From contig CACCRN010000001.1 of the NCBI GenBank assembly GCA_902548405.1, forward strand, positions 62,001 through 126,000: a stretch of 64,000 bases of DNA, written 5' to 3'. Position numbers and translations under genes: made by a program. Shown in pieces: positions 11,302 to 20,839 of the stretch. Position 1 is the first letter of the stretch. Every line of letters begins with the position of its first letter. The stretch is from an uncultured Pelagibacteraceae bacterium (GTDB lineage: Bacteria; Pseudomonadota; Alphaproteobacteria; Pelagibacterales; Pelagibacteraceae). The notes below the pieces were generated by a model, which was not told where the DNA came from, did not search any database, and worked only from the letters and a program-made list of their open reading frames with translations.

Positions 11302-12369
11302 GTGAGAGAAAAAGTATTAATTTCTACTGGAGGTTCTGGAGGACATGTAATTCCTGCAATTACAATTCATGACCATTTAAAAGAAAAATATGACACAATA
11401 ATCTCAACAGATTCTAGAGGATTAAAATATTTAGAAAAAAATGATCATAGATCTATTTTAATTGATACACCAAAGTTTAATAGCTTAATACTTTTTCCTT
11501 TTTCATTATTTAAAGTTTTAATATTAACAATTAATTCTCTAAAAATATTAAAAAAAGAAAAAATTTCTTACTTAATTTCAACAGGTGGGTACATGTCTTT
11601 ACCTTTATGTTTAGCAGCAAAAATTCTAAATATTAAAATTTTTTTAATTGAACCAAATATGGTTTTAGGAAGAGCGAATAAATTTTTTTTAAATTTTTCT
11701 AAAAAATTAATTTGTTATTCAATAAACATAAAAAATTATCCAAAAAAATTTGAAAATCAGAAAAAAATTTCAAAACCTTTTATAAGAAAAAAATATTATG
11801 AATCAAATTTACATAAAAAAGATGTAAATTTATTTACCATTATGATTATTGGAGGTAGTCAAGGAGCTAAAATTTTTGATACACTTATTAATGAATCAAT
11901 TTTGAGTGTCTCAAAATCTTACATAATTAATGTAATTCATCAAACTAGTGAAAAAAACATAAACTATTTAAAAAATTTTTATAAAATTAATAATATAGAA
12001 AGTAATGTTTTTAGTTTTGATCAAAATTTAAATGAACTTATGAAACAGTCTGATTTATGTATATCAAGGTCAGGCGCTTCAAGCTTAGCTGAAATGTCAT
12101 TAATGAATGTTCCTTTTATCGCCATACCACTTCCTAGTTCTAAGGATAATCATCAATATGAAAATGCTAAATATTATTATGATAAAGATTGTTGCTGGAT
12201 AATTGATCAAAAAAAATTTGATAGAAAGAAATTTGAAGAATTATTGATAAAAATATTAAAGAAAGACGAAGATTATGTCGTAAAAAAAGAAAATCTAAAA
12301 AATTTAAATTATCAAAATACTTGGAATAATGTTAATCAAAATTTATTGGAAATTTTAAATGAAAATTGA
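11302..12369 (+). CDS. murG: UDP-GlcNAc transferase MurG
   Basis: STGGSGGHVIPA, STGGYMSLPL, GGSQGA, SRSGASSLAE motifs; GTG start. Confidence 0.95.
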   Translation: MREKVLISTGGSGGHVIPAITIHDHLKEKYDTIISTDSRGLKYLEKNDHRSILIDTPKFNSLILFPFSLFKVLILTINSLKILKKEKISYLISTGGYMSLPLCLAAKILNIKIFLIEPNMVLGRANKFFLNFSKKLICYSINIKNYPKKFENQKKISKPFIRKKYYESNLHKKDVNLFTIMIIGGSQGAKIFDTLINESILSVSKSYIINVIHQTSEKNINYLKNFYKINNIESNVFSFDQNLNELMKQSDLCISRSGASSLAEMSLMNVPFIAIPLPSSKDNHQYENAKYYYDKDCCWIIDQKKFDRKKFEELLIKILKKDEDYVVKKENLKNLNYQNTWNNVNQNLLEILNEN

Positions 12370-13753
12370 ATTAGCTAAATCAGAGGTTATTCATTTTGTT
12401 GGTATAGGTGGGATAGGGATGAGTGGCCTTTCAATGATAATGAAGAGAAAAGGTTTTAAAGTTCAAGGAAGTGATATTTCCAATAATAAAAATATTATTA
12501 GGATTAGAAATGAAAAAATCAAAGTTTACGTTGGACATAAAAAACAGAATATAAGTAAGGCTACTATTTTAGTTGTTTCTTCAGCAATTAAAAAAAATAA
12601 TCCAGAATTAATTGAAGCAAAATCAAAAGGTCTACCAATATACAAAAGAGGCGAAATGCTAGCAAACATCGTATCTCTTTCTAAAAATATTGTAGTTGCC
12701 GGATCTCACGGCAAAACAACAACTACTTCTTTAATTGCATCAATTTTTCAAAATACAAAAATAGACCCTACGATTATTAATGGAGGAGTTATAAATTCAA
12801 TCAATAATACAGCAAAATTAGGTAAAAGTGATTGGTCTATATTAGAGGCAGATGAGTCTGATGGTAGCTTTATATTTATTCCGCCAACTTACTCTATCAT
12901 AACTAACATTGATAGAGAGCACATGGATTTTTATAATTCAATGAAAAAATTAAATAAATATTTTATTGATTTTATTGAGAAGGTTCCTTCTTTTGGAAAA
13001 TCATTTATCTGTTTAGATGATAAGAATAATAAAAATTTAATTAAAAATATTAAAAAGAAAAATTTTTATACATATGGTGAAGATCCTAAATCAAACTTTT
13101 CTATAAAAAATATAAATCAATATAAAGAATTTTCAAAATTTGATTTATTAATAAAATTACCAAATAAAAAAAATCGATATTTAAAAAATATAACAATCCC
13201 TCTACTTGGAAATCATAATATTAAAAATGCAGTTGGGGCTCTTGCAGTATCGTTGACTGTTGGAATATCAATATTTGATATAAAAAAAGGACTTAAAAAT
13301 TTTAAAGGTGTTCAAAGAAGATTTAATAAGATTTTTTCTTTTAATAATGTTGATTTTTTTGATGACTATGCACATCATCCAACTGAGATAAGAGAAGTAC
13401 TTAATGGGGTAATGAAAGTATATAAAGGTTATGAGAAGATATGTATTTTTCAACCCCATAGAATATCAAGAGTAAAAGATTTAAAAAAAGAGTTTAGTTA
13501 CGCTTTTAGAGATGCTGATAAAGTAATTTTATTTCCAATTTATAATGCCGGTGAAAAAATGAAACTTGGATTTAGTTATTTTAGTTTTGCAAAACAAATT
13601 ATTAAAAATTCTAGGGTTGAATTATTGATGATCGAGGATCAATTGCAATTAGCAAAATATGTAAAAAGTAATATTTATGGAAAAAAAATTGTCATTGGTA
13701 TGGGCGCTGGTTCAATTTCAAGCTGGATGAGAGAATTACCCAAATATTTATAA
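12359..13753 (+). CDS. murC: UDP-N-acetylmuramate--L-alanine ligase
   Basis: VGIGGIGMSGL, AGSHGKTTT, DDYAHHPTEI motifs. Confidence 0.97.
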   Translation: MKIELAKSEVIHFVGIGGIGMSGLSMIMKRKGFKVQGSDISNNKNIIRIRNEKIKVYVGHKKQNISKATILVVSSAIKKNNPELIEAKSKGLPIYKRGEMLANIVSLSKNIVVAGSHGKTTTTSLIASIFQNTKIDPTIINGGVINSINNTAKLGKSDWSILEADESDGSFIFIPPTYSIITNIDREHMDFYNSMKKLNKYFIDFIEKVPSFGKSFICLDDKNNKNLIKNIKKKNFYTYGEDPKSNFSIKNINQYKEFSKFDLLIKLPNKKNRYLKNITIPLLGNHNIKNAVGALAVSLTVGISIFDIKKGLKNFKGVQRRFNKIFSFNNVDFFDDYAHHPTEIREVLNGVMKVYKGYEKICIFQPHRISRVKDLKKEFSYAFRDADKVILFPIYNAGEKMKLGFSYFSFAKQIIKNSRVELLMIEDQLQLAKYVKSNIYGKKIVIGMGAGSISSWMRELPKYL

Positions 13754-14658
13754 TGAAAACTAATATGAAAGAACTGTCAGAAGAGTTTGGTCAAAACCTA
13801 AAGCTAGACTGTGATTTAAAAAAAAAAAATTGGTTTAATATTGGTGGTAAAGCTAAAATTTATTTTAAAGCAGATAATTTAAAAGATTTAATCAAATTTT
13901 TAAAAATTATAGAAAATAAAGAAAATATCTTTGTCTTAGGTGGAGGATCCAACACATTAATAACTGACGACAAATATGACGGTGTAGTAATCAAACTTGC
14001 AAATAATTTTAATAATTTATCAGTTCTGTCAGATGATATAATTATTGCAGGAAGTATTGTTAGTGACAAAGCATTATCAGAATTTGCATTAGAAAATAGT
14101 TTAGGTGGTTTTGAATTTTTGTCTTGTATACCAGGTACAGTTGGCGGTGGAATTAAAATGAACGCTGGTTGTTTTAATAGAGAATTTAAAGATATTCTAA
14201 TTTCGATACAAGCAGTTACTAAATCTGGCGAGGTAGTAACTATACCTGCAAAAGATATAAATTTTAAATACAGAGATAGCGGTTTATCTGATGACATTAT
14301 TTTTTTAAGCGCCTCCTTTAAAGGGTTTAAGAAAGAAAAAGAATTAATCCAAAATGAAATGAATTTTTTAAAAGAAAAAAAAGAAAAAGCACAACCAACA
14401 AGAATTAAAACCAGCGGAAGTACTTTTAAAAACCCTTTAGATCAAACTAAAAAAAAGGTTTGGGAACTAATAAAAGAGTCTGTTCCATTAGATATTTCTT
14501 TTGGTGATGCATATATTTCAGAAAAACACTGTAATTTTTTTGTAAATAAAGGTAATGCTAAATTTAAAGATATGAAGAGTTTGATTGAATATGTGTCAAA
14601 AAATGTTTTTGAGAAAACAGGCGTAAAGTTAGAAACTGAAATTAAAATTTTAGAATAA
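13753..14658 (+). CDS. murB: UDP-N-acetylenolpyruvoylglucosamine reductase
   Basis: VLGGGSNTLI, GGFEFLSCIPGTVGGGIKMNAGCF, SGSTFKNP motifs. Confidence 0.96.
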   Translation: MKTNMKELSEEFGQNLKLDCDLKKKNWFNIGGKAKIYFKADNLKDLIKFLKIIENKENIFVLGGGSNTLITDDKYDGVVIKLANNFNNLSVLSDDIIIAGSIVSDKALSEFALENSLGGFEFLSCIPGTVGGGIKMNAGCFNREFKDILISIQAVTKSGEVVTIPAKDINFKYRDSGLSDDIIFLSASFKGFKKEKELIQNEMNFLKEKKEKAQPTRIKTSGSTFKNPLDQTKKKVWELIKESVPLDISFGDAYISEKHCNFFVNKGNAKFKDMKSLIEYVSKNVFEKTGVKLETEIKILE

Positions 14659-14659
14659 A

Positions 14660-15574
14660 TTGAAAAAAAAAATACTTATACTTTCGGGTGGAATATCAAA
14701 GGAGAGATTAATAAGTCTTGATACAGGTAAACAAGTTGCCCAAGAGCTGAAAAAAAATGGATATAAAATTCAGATTTCTGAACCTGATAGATCTTTATCT
14801 TTAAATATCAAAAAATTTAAACCTGATATAATTTTTAATGCATTGCATGGTCAATTTGGAGAGGATGGATATATCCAAAGTATTTTGGAAAAATTTAAAA
14901 TTCCTTATACCCATTCTGGTGTTGTTGCTTCATCTATAGCTATGGATAAAGAAATTTCAAAAAAAATTTTTATAAAAAATAAAATTAATACACCAAAATT
15001 TTTTGTCTATAATTATGATTATAAATCATCTACCTTAATAAAAAAAATTCAGTCAAAATTAAAATTTCCTGTTGTCATAAAACCTTTAAATGAGGGTTCA
15101 AGTGTAAATGTTTTTATATGCAAAAAATCTAATCTAATACAAAAGGTTAAATCATTAAAAGATTACAAAAAAATTATGATTGAGGAATTTATTGGAGGAA
15201 GAGAAATTCAAGTAGCAATTATGGGTAATAAAAAACTTGGAGCAATTGAATTAAAACCCAAAAGAGCTTTCTACGATTATCAAGCAAAGTACAACACAAA
15301 TGCAAAAACTAAACATGTAATACCTGTTGATTTACCAAATAAAAAATTAAATCAAGTATTGAGTATTGCTTTTAAAGCTCACAAGATTATTGGTTGTTCA
15401 GGTGTAACTCGTTCAGATTTTAAATATTTTAAGGGAAGATTTTATCTCTTAGAAATTAACACACAACCAGGTATGACTAAATTATCTCTTGTCCCTGAAA
15501 TAGCTTTTTATGAAGGAATTAGTTTTTTGAAATTAATTAAATGGATTTTGAAAGATGCATCAAAGAAAAAGTAA
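14660..15574 (+). CDS. ddl: D-alanine--D-alanine ligase
   Basis: ATP-grasp; NALHGQFGEDG, KPLNEGSSV, LEINTQPGMT motifs; TTG start. Confidence 0.94.
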   Translation: MKKKILILSGGISKERLISLDTGKQVAQELKKNGYKIQISEPDRSLSLNIKKFKPDIIFNALHGQFGEDGYIQSILEKFKIPYTHSGVVASSIAMDKEISKKIFIKNKINTPKFFVYNYDYKSSTLIKKIQSKLKFPVVIKPLNEGSSVNVFICKKSNLIQKVKSLKDYKKIMIEEFIGGREIQVAIMGNKKLGAIELKPKRAFYDYQAKYNTNAKTKHVIPVDLPNKKLNQVLSIAFKAHKIIGCSGVTRSDFKYFKGRFYLLEINTQPGMTKLSLVPEIAFYEGISFLKLIKWILKDASKKK

Positions 15575-16229
15575 AAAAATATTAATTTACTTTTTTTTAT
15601 TAATTTTAGTAGGTTCAATAAATAATAATTCAATAAAAAATTTAAAATTAGATAAAGTAAAAAACGTAAATATTTTTGGTTTAGAAAAAAAAGATCAAAA
15701 AATAATACTTTATAATTTAAATAATTTAGATTTAAAAAATATTTTTTTTATTAAAAAAAAAAAAATTAAAAATATAATTGAATCTAATTCATTAGTTGAA
15801 GAGTACAATGTAATTAAAAGATACCCTCATTCAATTAATATTTATATTAAGAAGACAAGTTTTATTGCCAGTATTAACCAAAATGGAAAGTTTTTTTTAG
15901 TCGGAAACAACGGCAAATTATCAGATAATAATAATTCAGGAGTACAACTGCCATATATATTTGGAAATCCAGAGATAAAAGAGGTATTAGAATTAAAAAA
16001 AATTATTGATCAGTCAAATATTGATTATTCACAAATAAAATCTCTATATTATTTTAAATCAAAAAGATGGGATTTAAAATTTACTAATAGCATAATAATT
16101 AAATTACCTGAGAAAATTGAAAAAGAAACTTTAGATAAAATATCAATTTTTTTAAAAAATATTAAATTAGAAAATAAAAAAATTGTGGATGCTAGAATAA
16201 AAAATCAAATTATAATTTTAGATGAATAA
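15555..16229 (+). CDS. ftsQ: FtsQ-like division protein (POTRA/FtsQ)
   Basis: Bitopic protein between ddl and the ftsA position; KRYPHSINIYI typical of FtsQ/POTRA. Confidence 0.78.
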   Translation: MHQRKSKKILIYFFLLILVGSINNNSIKNLKLDKVKNVNIFGLEKKDQKIILYNLNNLDLKNIFFIKKKKIKNIIESNSLVEEYNVIKRYPHSINIYIKKTSFIASINQNGKFFLVGNNGKLSDNNNSGVQLPYIFGNPEIKEVLELKKIIDQSNIDYSQIKSLYYFKSKRWDLKFTNSIIIKLPEKIEKETLDKISIFLKNIKLENKKIVDARIKNQIIILDE

Positions 16230-16926
16230 AGAAATTAATTTTGAAACTTACTTAATTATTTCTTATGGAAAGTTTGAAATATTTTTACTAGATATTAAAA
16301 ATTATAAAAACATACATCACGAAGAATTTAAATTTAAATCTAATTCAGAAAAAATAGATTTTAATCTTTTGAGTGAATTTCTGGAAAATAATATTTTTAA
16401 AATTGAAAAATTAGCTAGAAATTTTGTAAACCATATTAATGTCGTCCTTGAAAATGAATCAATTCTTAACTTTAACATATGCATAAAAAAAAAAAATTAT
16501 TCTGGAAAAATAACAAATTTAATTTTGGAAAGCATGCTTATAGATATTAAAGATTTATTTAAAGAAAGTTACAATCAACATAAACTTATACACATGGTAA
16601 TAAATAAACATAGAATTGATGGGATAAGTTATTCCTCATTACAAGATAAAATTATAAATGATGAAGTATGTTTAGAGATTAAACTAATTTCTGTTTCAAA
16701 TTTAATTTTATTTGAAATAGAAAAAACCTTAAAGAAATTTCAGATTCAAGTTATTAATTATTTAGAAAAAGGATATGTAAATGAATTTTTCCAAGAAGAA
16801 GAATTAGATATTTCATTTAAAGCAAACAAGTTGTTAAATGGGCTAAACAAAAATGAAGTCAAAATAACCTCAAAATTCTCAAAAAAGCTCGGATTTTTTG
16901 AAAAATTTTTTCAATTCTTTAGTTAA
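16222..16926 (+). CDS. Short FtsA-like protein (SHS2-like segment, no visible actin-like ATPase motifs)
   Basis: 234 aa at the ftsA position; segment HMVINKHRIDGISYSSLQD...LEIKLISVSNLILFEIEKTL resembles the FtsA SHS2/1C region; FFEKFFQFFS C-terminal tail. Confidence 0.55.
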   Translation: MNKEINFETYLIISYGKFEIFLLDIKNYKNIHHEEFKFKSNSEKIDFNLLSEFLENNIFKIEKLARNFVNHINVVLENESILNFNICIKKKNYSGKITNLILESMLIDIKDLFKESYNQHKLIHMVINKHRIDGISYSSLQDKIINDEVCLEIKLISVSNLILFEIEKTLKKFQIQVINYLEKGYVNEFFQEEELDISFKANKLLNGLNKNEVKITSKFSKKLGFFEKFFQFFS

Positions 16927-16990
16927 TTTTGTTTTTTCTTGTAACAATAGTTGTTTTTAAATAATTCAACTTTCAAATTAAAAGTTCAAC

Positions 16991-17911
16991 GTGCCTTATT
17001 TAACCCAGAAAACAATAAAAAATAACATTTCTTTTGGCGGTGTCGCTCTTCATAGCGGTTTAAATGTAAATGTTTGTATTAAACCTGCTTTACCGAACCA
17101 TGGAATAGTTTTTAAACGAGTGGATTTAAAGAATAATAATTTGATTTATCCAAATTTCATGAATGTTTCGAATACATCTTTGAACACAACAGTTGAAAAT
17201 GAATATGGTATTAGTGTTTCAACAATTGAACATTTAATGTGTGCATTATTTGGATTGGGTATAGACAATGCGATAATTGAAATTGATAACGAAGAAGTTC
17301 CAATATTAGATGGATCTGCAAAAATATTTATTGAAAAAATTATTTCTGCAGGAATAAAAACTTCAGATGCCCCAATAAAAATAATCAAGATAAATAAAGA
17401 AATAAGTTACTCAGATGGCAATCGTTATATAAATATTAAACCATCGACTTTAAGTTTAGATATTGATTTTGAATTAAAATATTCCAATCCTATTATTGGA
17501 AATCAAAGAAATAGATTTAAAGTTTATGAAGATGATTTGTCCGATGTTTATAATTCAAGAACTTTTTGTTTATATGAGGACATTGAGTTAATAAAAAAAA
17601 ATGGACTAGCAAAAGGTGGGAGTTTAAATAATGCAGTCGTAGTTAAAGGTGAGGAAATTTTAAATTCTGAGGGATTAAGAAATGAGAAAGAATTTGTGAA
17701 CCATAAAATTTTAGACTGTCTGGGAGATTTATATACTTGTGGATATAGAATGATAGGAAGTATTCAGTGTTCCCAGGGAGGTCATTATTTAACTAATCAA
17801 TTGTTAAGGAAAATTTTTTCAAATAAAGAGAATTTTTCTTTACTTGAAATAAAGGAAAAAAAGCTTCCTCATACTCTAATTGATAGAAATTATCTTAAAT
17901 CCATAGCTTAA
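16991..17911 (+). CDS. lpxC: UDP-3-O-acyl-N-acetylglucosamine deacetylase
   Basis: GVALHSG, STIEHLMCALFGLGIDN, VPILDGSA, NHKILDCLGDL; GTG start. Confidence 0.96.
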   Translation: MPYLTQKTIKNNISFGGVALHSGLNVNVCIKPALPNHGIVFKRVDLKNNNLIYPNFMNVSNTSLNTTVENEYGISVSTIEHLMCALFGLGIDNAIIEIDNEEVPILDGSAKIFIEKIISAGIKTSDAPIKIIKINKEISYSDGNRYINIKPSTLSLDIDFELKYSNPIIGNQRNRFKVYEDDLSDVYNSRTFCLYEDIELIKKNGLAKGGSLNNAVVVKGEEILNSEGLRNEKEFVNHKILDCLGDLYTCGYRMIGSIQCSQGGHYLTNQLLRKIFSNKENFSLLEIKEKKLPHTLIDRNYLKSIA

Positions 17912-17958
17912 TCCTAAAGAATACTTTTAAAATTTTTTAAACTAAATATAAATTTATA

Positions 17959-18807
17959 ATGCATAAATTTTATATTTGTTTTTTAATTTTTTTATCAATT
18001 TTTTTAAGCTCATGTTCAAAAGAACAAGTAAAAAAATCTGTAATTAAAGAAAAAAAATTAATTTCACAAGTTATGGAGGCATATGACGAAGGTATGAAAT
18101 CTTTAAAAGCTGGAGATGTATTATTTGCTGCATTGAAATTTAATGAAGCAGAAATTTTATTTCCACAGTCTATATGGGCTCCTAGATCTGCTTTGATGGC
18201 TTCTTATAGTTATTATTCTCAAGATTATTATCAAGAGGCTATTGCAGAATTAGATAGATTTATAAGAGTTTACCCAAATTATAAGCATATTGACTATGCA
18301 TATTATTTATTAGGTTTATGTTATTACGAACAAATAGTAGACGAAAAAAAAGATCTAGAATCTATTTTACAAGCAAAATTATACTTTAATTATATATTAG
18401 AAAATTATCCAAGCACAGATTATGCAAAAGATGTTAATTTTAAAATGGATTATGTACAAGACATTTTAGCTTCAAAAGAAATGTATTTAGGTAGATATTA
18501 TATTGATAAAAAAAAATGGATACCTGCAATAAATAGATTTAGGAATGTTATAGATGACTATGATACTACAATATACACAGAAGAAGCTTTATATAGGCTG
18601 GTAGAAATATATTATTTATTAGGTTTAGATGATGAAGCAAAAAAGTACGCTAATCTTCTTGGTTACAATTTTCAATCTTCTTTATGGTATAAAAAATCTT
18701 ATAGTTTTTTTGATAAAATTTACGAAAGTAATTACAAAAAAATTCAAAAAGATAAAAGAAAAAAAGGGAATGTTGTAATAAAAAAATTTAAATCTCTTTT
18801 TGAATAG
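17959..18807 (+). CDS. bamD: Outer membrane assembly lipoprotein BamD
   Basis: Lipobox LSSCS; TPR-like repeats; position lpxC-bamD-ligA. Confidence 0.88.
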   Translation: MHKFYICFLIFLSIFLSSCSKEQVKKSVIKEKKLISQVMEAYDEGMKSLKAGDVLFAALKFNEAEILFPQSIWAPRSALMASYSYYSQDYYQEAIAELDRFIRVYPNYKHIDYAYYLLGLCYYEQIVDEKKDLESILQAKLYFNYILENYPSTDYAKDVNFKMDYVQDILASKEMYLGRYYIDKKKWIPAINRFRNVIDDYDTTIYTEEALYRLVEIYYLLGLDDEAKKYANLLGYNFQSSLWYKKSYSFFDKIYESNYKKIQKDKRKKGNVVIKKFKSLFE

Positions 18808-18808
18808 G

Positions 18809-20839
18809 ATGAATAAAAAAGAAATAAAAAATCTTTATAATTTAAAAATAAACCTATTAAAAAAATACAATTATAGCTATTTTGATAAAAATAATTCTCT
18901 AGTTACAGATAAAAAATATGATGAACTAAAAAAAGAGGTAATTGACTTAGAAAATAATTATAGTTTTCTAAATTCAAAATATTCTCCATCTAAAAGTGTA
19001 GGATTTAAACCATCAAAAAATTTTAAAAAGTCACTTCACAAAGTACCTATGCTATCTTTGTCAAATGCTTTTTCGGAGGAAGACCTGATAAATTTTGAGA
19101 AAAAAATTAAAAATTATTTATCAATAAAAAATGATTTTGAAATTTTTTATAGTGTTGAGCCAAAAATTGATGGAATATCTGCTTCTTTAAATTTTAAAGA
19201 TGGTAAATTCTACAAAGGTCTTTCAAGAGGAGATGGAAAAGAGGGCGAAGATATAACTGAAAACCTTAAGACGTTAAGTGATATACCAAAAGAAATTTTA
19301 CTAAAAGATTTTCCAGAGGAAATTGACATTAGGGGAGAAGTATTTATTCAAAATAGTGATTTTAAAGGTTTAAGTGAAAAATTTGCAAATCCCAGAAATG
19401 CAGCATCTGGCTCTCTTAGACAAAAAAATTCAGAAGAAACAAAAAAAATACCTTTAAAATTTATTGCTTATACATTTGGTTATGAAAAAGGACTAAGGGT
19501 TAATAATCAATCTGATTTTCTTAAAAAATTGAATAAGTGGGGATTTAAAACAAATCCATTAAATAAGTTAATAACAAGTATTAAAAGTTTAATTGAAAAT
19601 TATAATGAAATTGAAAAAAAAAGAGCAGACTTAGATTTTGATATAGACGGAATAGTTTATAAAGTAAACGATTTTGCAATGCAAAGAAGATTGGGCAATG
19701 TTGCCAATGCTCCTAGGTGGGCTATCGCACATAAATTTTCATCTAACAAAGCAGTATCTAAAATTTTAGATATAGAAATTCAGATAGGTAGAACTGGTGC
19801 TTTAACACCAGTTGCAAAAATTAAACCAATAAATATTGGTGGCGTTATAGTTTCAAACGCAACATTACATAATGAGGATGAAATTAATAGAAAAGATATT
19901 AGAGTAGGTGATACAGCAGTCATAGAGAGAGCTGGAGATGTAATACCTCATATACTCTCAGTAGATAAACAAAAAAGATTAAAAAATTCAAAAAAATTTA
20001 TTTTCCCAAAAAATTGTCCATCATGTGGATCAGAAACAATTAAAGAATTTAACTCAGTAACAAAAAAAGTTGATGCTGTAAGGAGATGTTCTAGTGAAGG
20101 TTATGATTGTGATAAAATATCAATTGAAAAATTAAAACATTTTGTTTCAAAAGAAGCATTTAATATAGATGGTTTTGGGAAAAAAATAGTTGAAAATTTT
20201 TGGAAATTAAAATTAATAAAATATCCTCAAGATATTTTTAATTTAGATTTTTCAAAAATTGAAACTTTAGATGGTTGGGGCAAACTTTCTGTTCAAAACT
20301 TAAAATATTCAATCAATCAAAAAAAAACTATTTCTTTAGAAAGATTTATATATTCTCTAGGTATACGATATATAGGTTTAGAAAATGCAAAATTGTTATG
20401 TAAGCATTTTATTTCATTTTCAAAATTTAAAAATTTATCTAAAAAAACTGATTATGAAGATATGCTTAACATAGATGGAATTGGTGAAACACAAGTCAAT
20501 TCACTAAAGAATTTTTTTTCAAATGAAACTAACAAACAGGTTTTAAATGAATTAGAAAAAGTTTTGTTAATTAGAGATGCTATTGAAAATTCAGATGATG
20601 GAATTTTAAAAAACATGACTTTTTTAGTTACTGGAAAATTAAATGGAATTAGTAGAGCAGAAGTTAAATCTTTAATTGAGGAAAATTCTGGTAAAACAAT
20701 TAGCAGTGTATCTAAAAAACTCAATTTCTTAATTATTGGTGAAAAACCAACTAAGAAGAAAGTAGATTATGCTAAAGAATTAAAAATTAAAGTTATTGGC
20801 CAAGTTGAATTTTTAAAAATGCTAAATAAAACTAGCTAA
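18809..20839 (+). CDS. ligA: NAD-dependent DNA ligase LigA
   Basis: VEPKIDGISASL (KxDG), Zn-finger CPSCG...CSSEGYDC, HhH, BRCT; ATG 18809 preferred over TTG 18800. Confidence 0.96.
   Translation: MNKKEIKNLYNLKINLLKKYNYSYFDKNNSLVTDKKYDELKKEVIDLENNYSFLNSKYSPSKSVGFKPSKNFKKSLHKVPMLSLSNAFSEEDLINFEKKIKNYLSIKNDFEIFYSVEPKIDGISASLNFKDGKFYKGLSRGDGKEGEDITENLKTLSDIPKEILLKDFPEEIDIRGEVFIQNSDFKGLSEKFANPRNAASGSLRQKNSEETKKIPLKFIAYTFGYEKGLRVNNQSDFLKKLNKWGFKTNPLNKLITSIKSLIENYNEIEKKRADLDFDIDGIVYKVNDFAMQRRLGNVANAPRWAIAHKFSSNKAVSKILDIEIQIGRTGALTPVAKIKPINIGGVIVSNATLHNEDEINRKDIRVGDTAVIERAGDVIPHILSVDKQKRLKNSKKFIFPKNCPSCGSETIKEFNSVTKKVDAVRRCSSEGYDCDKISIEKLKHFVSKEAFNIDGFGKKIVENFWKLKLIKYPQDIFNLDFSKIETLDGWGKLSVQNLKYSINQKKTISLERFIYSLGIRYIGLENAKLLCKHFISFSKFKNLSKKTDYEDMLNIDGIGETQVNSLKNFFSNETNKQVLNELEKVLLIRDAIENSDDGILKNMTFLVTGKLNGISRAEVKSLIEENSGKTISSVSKKLNFLIIGEKPTKKKVDYAKELKIKVIGQVEFLKMLNKTS

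Noticed and set aside
13860-14297. 145-aa minus-strand ORF antisense to murB
   Set aside because: Shadow ORF fully inside a clear murB; composition reflects antisense of a conserved gene, no family motif
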